From Stenogyne calaminthoides (lineage: Eukaryota > Streptophyta > Magnoliopsida > Lamiales > Lamiaceae), in contig JBBCBC010000062.1 of NCBI GenBank assembly GCA_037126765.1, positions 186,001 through 250,000 of the forward strand: DNA of 64,000 bases, written 5' to 3'. Below the pieces are notes generated by a model. It saw nothing but the letters and a program-made list of their open reading frames with translations. It was not told the origin of the DNA and did not search any database. Shown one piece after another: positions 59,246 to 64,000 of this stretch (positions are counted from its first letter, which is position 1; every line of letters starts with the position of its first letter). The translations under genes and the position numbers were made by a program.

Positions 59246-59535
59246 TGTTGGGATATGGGTTCCAGCAGTTCCCAGCCAAGGTCGTGTGGCAGATGATGAG
59301 AGTCCTGAAAGGAATTGATTAGTACTACTCATACCAACAAGGTGCATCTTCTTTTCTGGTGTCCATTGTGAAAGAACTCTAAAGTTAAGCGTGCTTGGCT
59401 TGGAGCAATTTCATGATGGGTGACCCACTGGGAAGTTTTCAGGGTGCGTGCGAGTGAGGACAAAGCACGCTAGAAAAGACCCGTGTTGGTTTGCGAGGAC
59501 AGTACATCAATTCTGATTGTGCTCTCGGTCCAACA
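59246..59535 (+). mobile_element. Solo LTR of a Cassandra-type element (5S-rRNA-carrying TRIM)
   Basis: 290 bp, TGTTGGGATATGGG to GGTCCAACA, flanked by perfect ggcat duplications (59241-59245, 59536-59540). The middle matches plant 5S rRNA, and the wording gatgggtgacccactggg is that of Cassandra rather than of true 5S genes. Size and TG...CA ends fit a Cassandra LTR. Only one LTR and no PBS or internal part is present, so it is a solo LTR left by LTR-LTR recombination. It splits the gag frame of A6. Confidence 0.9.
59360..59450 (+). promoter_or_regulatory. 5S-rRNA-like domain with Pol III internal promoter boxes
   Basis: It resembles the 3' two-thirds of plant 5S rRNA. Box A is aagttaagcgtgcttgg (59382-59398) and box C is gatgggtgacccactggg (59415-59432). 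The 5' part of 5S is poorly kept. In Cassandra this domain can drive Pol III transcription; activity here is unproven. Confidence 0.75.
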
Positions 59536-59675
59536 GGCATCCAGAAGAAACCAAAAGGGAAGTTTTTCAATTGTGGTGAAAAATGACATTGGAGGTGGGC
59601 CTGTTCCAAACCCAAGTGGAATGGAAAGAAATGTAATTCTCTCGCACTAGTTGTTGAAACTTGTTTAGCGGCGTA

Positions 59676-60723
59676 TGCTACCCATTCGTGGGTAGTGGAT
59701 ACGTGATCCATTGATCATGTTTGTTTCACGTTACAGGGGTTCAAGCGGACCCGACAACTTAGTGGAAGAGAGATCCTCGTCACGTTAGGCGATGCTACGA
59801 GAGTGGCAGCTGAAGCAGTAGGAGACGTGCACCTCTTGTCTTTTTGAAGACAAGAGTTTAATTTTAAGAGATGTTCTTTATGTTCCCGTTTTTTGCAAAA
59901 ACCTTATTTCAGTTTCAAAACTATTTGTTGATGGATAATCTGTTCGTTTTAATGAACATGTTACTGTTTTTCGTAACGATGTGGTTATCTGTCATGGAAC
60001 TTTACGGAACAATCTCTACATTATTAACTGTGCACATCACTCACGCAATGCATCCTATAACACATCTACTGTTTCGAGTAAAAGGAAACGTTCGACCAAC
60101 GTGAACGAGACACTTCTTTGGCATCTAAGATTAGGTCATATTAATCCAAAAAGGATCCAAAGGTTGGTTCAAGATGGTTCATTGGAGTCCCTCCTGATTG
60201 AACCATTTCCAACTTGCCAATCATGTTTGGAGGGTAAGATGACTAAGAGGGCATTTGGAGCCAAGGGGCTTAGAGCTAAAGAAGTGTTGGAGATCGTTCA
60301 CACTGATGTATGTGGTCCAATGCAAATCAAAGCAAGAGGTGGCTATGAGTATTTCATTACGTTTATCGATGATTACTCACGCTATGGGTACGTTTTCCTA
60401 ATGAAGCATAAATCTGAGACCTTTGATAAATTCAAAGAATTTAAGGCTCAAGCAGAGAATCATAAGGAAAAAGTATCAAGTTTCTACGATCCGATCGTGG
60501 AGGCGAATACCTCAGTGATGAATTCTTGAACTACCTGTCGGATGAAGGGATTGCATCCCAGTTGACTGCACCCGGTACCCCTCAACAAAACGGGGTTGCA
60601 GAACGAAGAAACATAACGCTTCTAGAAACGATAAGGTCAATGATGAGTTATGCGGATTTACCAAAATCGTTTTGGGGTTACGCCTTGCAAACAGCGGCTT
60701 ATATTCTGAATTTAGTGCCATCC
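59676..60723 (+). pseudogene. Protease and integrase of A6, broken
   Basis: The protease active site follows HSWVVD near 59685, with TGA in place of the Gly codon. The segment 59740-60060 that A2 has deleted is present. From about 60040 to 60477 the frame is open: LLWHLRLGHINPKR, CQSCLEGKM, EIVHTDVCGP (first Asp), FITFIDDYSRYGYVF. One frameshift near 60477 falls within the second Asp region. 60526-60723 is open again: TAPGTPQQNGVAERRN (catalytic Glu), then SYADLPKSFWGYAL. It is cut by A7 after NLVPS. Confidence 0.82.
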
Positions 60724-62563
60724 TGTTGGGGAATAAGGTGCACGGATCTATTCGGGATAAATATTTAAATACAAATTTAATTCTTATAAATATTACTAGC
60801 ATGAATTAATCCTATATTAATTCAAATAATAATCCAACAACAAATCATGCATATAATCAATTCACGTAAATCCTACGCATGTGGAATTTCTACTAGTTTA
60901 CGTGAACGTACCTCTTGGAATGGTAATGGCCTCGTTGACTAAACACACCAAAAGAACCTTCCCAAGTATTCCCTTAATCCTTACTCGACAATCCGGTGGT
61001 AGGACGCTTGCGAACAATTAACAAAAGGAAAATAAATTTTGTTGCACCACCTTTGTGAATTTGCTAATTTTTCCAGCACATGGAATTGTACTTGGGAATG
61101 AAACACTCATCCCCTATTTATAGAGGAGTGGTGGTCGAATTTTTTAGGGAAAAAACAATGTGGGAAAATCTTTTCTTGATCTCCAAGAAATCTTGAATAT
61201 ATCTCCTATATTCTTTTTCCCATAATTATAATATTTCACAAAATCCCACCTCCTCTTTGTTATGGAATATTTTCGAAAAATAGGGGCAAGAATCCAAGAT
61301 TTGGATCTTCTTGAATTTATGAGATATTCTTGTATTTCAAGAAATACATATCTTTCATAATATCTGTTCAAGAAAATCAAGAAAATCTTTCTTTCCCCTT
61401 TTTTCTCAAAATTTTCTAAATATGTTATAAGGATAACCAAGTGGGAGATTTCTTGAATTTAATGAGATAATCTTGTGTTCCAAGAATACATATCTTCATT
61501 CCATAACAAAATTCTAAGAAAATCTTTCTCCCCTTTTAATCCATAATTTTCAAAATTCATGGAAAAATAAGGCAACAATATTTATTTTATTTTAAACACC
61601 TTTTTCAGTTATTGGACTTTATGTTGGGCTACTTAGGGGGCTTTTAGGAGAATTAAGATTGGACCTTCCAATGGATCTTGAATTATCAATATTGAGCCAC
61701 AATATTATTCAAGCCCATAAATATTAATTAATCCCACTACATAATTAATATTGCACTATCCATCTTAACCCATATTACAGTCAATATGGCTCCCAGTTAT
61801 TATTTCTCGTGTTTAAGATTATCTAGCCCATTAATTAATTCAAGCCACTGAAATAGCTTTCCATTAATTAATATATTTTGTCCTTGAATAAGGAACGGTT
61901 CAACATTATTATCCATACCGGAAACTAGTTCCACTTGCAAGATTTGGTATGATAAATCTTATGAACCTCCCAAGGGGGCAAATCGAACAAGCGTACTTGC
62001 ACTTGATTCTCCGTATTAAATCTTAGCAATCACATGTGACCAATAATATTGCCCAAGATAAAAAGTATTGAATCTCGTTGATTCTCTACCCATGATAAGT
62101 CAAAGCAATAGTTACCAACCACACGTGATCCTATTTAAGGAACGAAGATTAAGAAATAACGAACCACTGAGGTCTAATTCTTCCTTGTTCAGTTCTGGAG
62201 AATTTGTCCTCCTGTAGGTCCTATTCAGTGCATCAGTCATGCACTAGTGTAATCTCTTGGTCAAGATAAGTCAATCCGAGCCTTACACTTCAACCTTTCA
62301 CGATGGATTGTTCATTTCCATCTAGGTCGTGAATGGTGTACTTTTAGTTACAAGGGATTGTTAATTTAATCTTCTGTGATCTGGCATCACTAATTTAACT
62401 ACAATGTAACACGTACTATATATTGAACAGTTATGCAGTAAATATATGTAACATTCGATGATATTTAAAGCATTACTGATAAACAATTTATTTCAGTAAA
62501 TAAGTCCGAAATTCAGTTTTGATAATACAAAGTAAAAGCATACTTTCCAGTATAATCCCAACA
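60724..62563 (-). repeat. A7 3' LTR
   Basis: 1840 bp; on the minus strand TGTTGGGATTATACTGG to CCCCAACA; minus-strand TATA box at plus-strand cctatttataga (about 61114). Closest in layout to the A2 LTR. Confidence 0.92.
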
Positions 62564-62680
62564 ATCTCCCACTTATACTCAAAGTCTGCTTTTAAGTATA
62601 CTACAACATGTCTCGTGTAGTTCCTAATACGTGACATCTAATGTCACCTACACGAACCTAATAATTTCTCCCACTTATAC

Positions 62681-64000
62681 TCAAAGCAGATTGGCAACGG
62701 TCTTGACACCCATTCCTTCCACATGTCTCTCGAATGTATTCAGAGGCAGACCCTTTGTGAATGGATCTACTAGGTTCTCTTCTGACGCTATCTTTGTCAC
62801 ATCTATATCTCCCCTCTTAACGATATCTCGTATAAGATGGTATTTCCTTTCAATGTATTTGCTGGCCTTGTGGGCTCTTGGTTCCCTTGAATTTGCAACT
62901 GCTCCGGCATTGTCACAATAAACAGTGATTCTGCTGGGCAAATTCGGAACTACATTCAAGTCCACTAGGAAGTTCTTGAGCCAAACCGCTTCTTTCGCTG
63001 CTTCGCAAGCAGCTACATATTCGGCTTCCATGTTAGAATCTGCGATGCATTTCTTCTTAACGCTTCTCCATGTCACAGCTCCTCCCCCCATGCAAAACAC
63101 ACTACCGGAGGTAGATTTTCTGGAGTCTATGTCTGATTGGAAATCCGAGTCCGTGTAGCCGATGGGGATTAGACTATCTGACTGATAAATTAACATTATA
63201 TCTCGAGTTCTTTTCAGATACTTCAGAATGTTTTTAACTGCCGTCCAATGTTCTTTCCCCGGGTTACTTTGATATCTTGCCACCATGCCAATGGCAAAGC
63301 AGATATCCGGTCTCGTACATAGCATTGCATACATGAGGCTTCCGATAGCCGAAGCATATGGAATGCCTCTCATGTCATCTATCTTCTTTTGTGTCTTAGG
63401 GCACATTTTCTTGGATAGATGGATTCCATGTCTGAAAGGTACGAAGCCTTTCTTGGAATCCTGCATGCTGAATCGTTTCAAGACAGTGTCTATGTATGAA
63501 GCTTGCGATAATCCTATCATCCTTTTCTTGCGATCTCGAGTGATCTTGATCTCAAGGATGTGTGCGGTTTCCCCTAAGTCCTTCATATCAAACTGTTTTG
63601 AAAGTCATTCCCTTACGTCTGATAACACCTTTACATCATTCCCGATGATCGAAATGTCGCTACGATAATACTAAGAAATACCAATGCGCTTCCGACACGC
63701 GCTTTTTGTGCACACAACTTTCAAACTCGTTTTGATCAAACCCATAAGAATTTATAACATGATCAAAACATTGGTTCCAAGCTCGGATGCTGTTTGAGTC
63801 CGTGATATGGACTTCATGAGCTTACAAACTAGGTGTTCTTGGCCTTTTTCAATAGCCTTGGGGTTGTTGCATATTGATCTCTTCATCAAGACTTAGTTAA
63901 GGAAAGGCGTCTTGACATCCATTTGCCGATTTCAAAGTCGTGATCTTGAAATCGATAAGAGAATTCGGATGGACTTGTGCATGGTTCTGGTGAAAAAGTT
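62681..64000 (-). pseudogene. RT (broken) and RNase H (301 codons open) of A7
   Basis: RNase H and the RT end are open on the minus strand from 63586 to 62681. This part shows MKDLGETAHILEIKI, then AMLCTRPDICF, and the RNase H acidic residues Asp 146 (YTDSDF), Glu in MEAEY (187-189) and Asp 225 (YCDNAGA), and ends VKTVANLL at the natural stop. Unlike A2, the VKRGDID segment near residue 256 is kept. Upstream (63587-64000) RT is shifted several times; the YVDD region near 63660 reads out of frame and the MDVK and FLN blocks are near 63900. The break near 63606 is a single stop in an otherwise readable RT end. Confidence 0.87.

Larger units (their letters stand above)
58509..59675 (+). pseudogene. 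gag of A6, start codon lost and split by a Cassandra LTR
   Basis: The start codon aligned with A2's ATG is ATA at 58509, followed by SQPFNP and an early TAA. From 58593 the frame is open for 241 codons (KFVLTAQPQHWVL, then ILTSLSEDLKHI and FLFLTLPRCFNEF), the copia gag domain, ending inside the inserted LTR. After the insertion the zinc knuckle resumes (NCGEK, then a TGA in place of Gly, then HW) and has lost its first cysteine. Loss of the gag start recalls the BARE-2 subfamily of barley, which lacks a gag start; here it is one copy only. Confidence 0.8.
55275..60723 (+). mobile_element. A6: plus-strand family-A copy, interrupted by A7
   Basis: The 5' LTR, PBS, leader, gag, protease and most of integrase are present; the rest lies beyond A7, outside the window. 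The left flank is ccctt within A5. It is the most diverged A copy in the leader and LTR, and it keeps the protease region that A2 has lost. A Cassandra LTR lies in its gag end. Confidence 0.9.
60724..64000 (-). mobile_element. A7: minus-strand family-A copy, 3' part, continues right of the window
   Basis: Its 3' LTR lies at 60724-62563 and internal DNA on the minus strand fills 62564-64000. It is inserted in A6 integrase after catcc (60719-60723), the presumed target duplication. Both polypurine segments are at 62565-62584 and 62667-62686. Confidence 0.9.

Noticed and set aside
59360..59450. A functional 5S rRNA gene
   Set aside because: It lies within a TG...CA unit with target duplications, the 5' part of 5S is poorly kept, and the wording is that of Cassandra.

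Overview
The window is nuclear DNA of a flowering plant, most likely a eudicot, and it consists almost entirely of transposable elements. The evidence is structural: Ty1/Copia retrotransposons with 1.5-1.9 kb LTRs of the TGTTGGG...CA type, primer-binding sites matching the initiator Met-tRNA (tggtatcagagc), copia-order polyproteins (gag-protease-integrase-RT-RNase H), a Cassandra-type LTR with a 5S-rRNA-like core, and a CACTA transposon end. I found no host protein-coding gene, tRNA or intact rRNA gene. The setting suggests repeat-rich, probably heterochromatic DNA. Species cannot be told from this.

Three families dominate. Family A is an Angela/BARE-like Copia family with about 1.8 kb LTRs and is present in seven copies: A1 1-7060, A2 12317-45930, A3 29955-38965, A4 51677-53147 (minus), A5 53148-55274 (minus), A6 55275-60723 and A7 60724-64000 (minus). 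Family D is one 15.7 kb Sirevirus-like Copia element (12972-28636). It carries 5.8 kb of extra DNA between RNase H and its 3' LTR, with a long broken accessory reading frame and an antisense open frame that has its own TATA box and poly(A)-like signal. Family B is a non-autonomous element: LTRs of about 1.5-1.6 kb around only 134 bp of internal DNA. Its PBS, polypurine tract and LTR tips resemble those of family D.

Layout. 1-7060: the 3' part of A1. 7061-12028: fragments of Sirevirus-like LTRs in both orientations, a CACTA end (to 11682) and some unassigned AT-rich DNA. 12034-51540: one family-B element (target-site duplication GATTT). A2 is inserted in its 5' LTR (CAGAA/CAAAA). A2 in turn contains the Sirevirus-like D in its own 5' LTR (GTAAT/GTACT) and A3 in its leader (GCATA). 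The 5' LTR of B is further rearranged by a block (46460-48500) that duplicates 51688-53485. 51677-64000: opposite-orientation family-A copies broken into each other. A6 carries a solo Cassandra LTR inside gag (target-site duplication GGCAT).

Nearly all coding regions are broken by stops and frameshifts. The best preserved are the A2 RT/RNase H frame (42080-43852), the A2 gag frame (40325-41305), the A7 RNase H frame (minus, 62681-63586) and parts of D. Where A copies are compared by eye, many differences are small indels or scrambled bases at CAG/CTG and CCG/CGG sites (the plant CHG methylation context). Part of the apparent decay may therefore be a sequencing or consensus artefact. Best leads: the antisense unit and accessory frame in D, the near-empty B element, and the CHG-centred differences.
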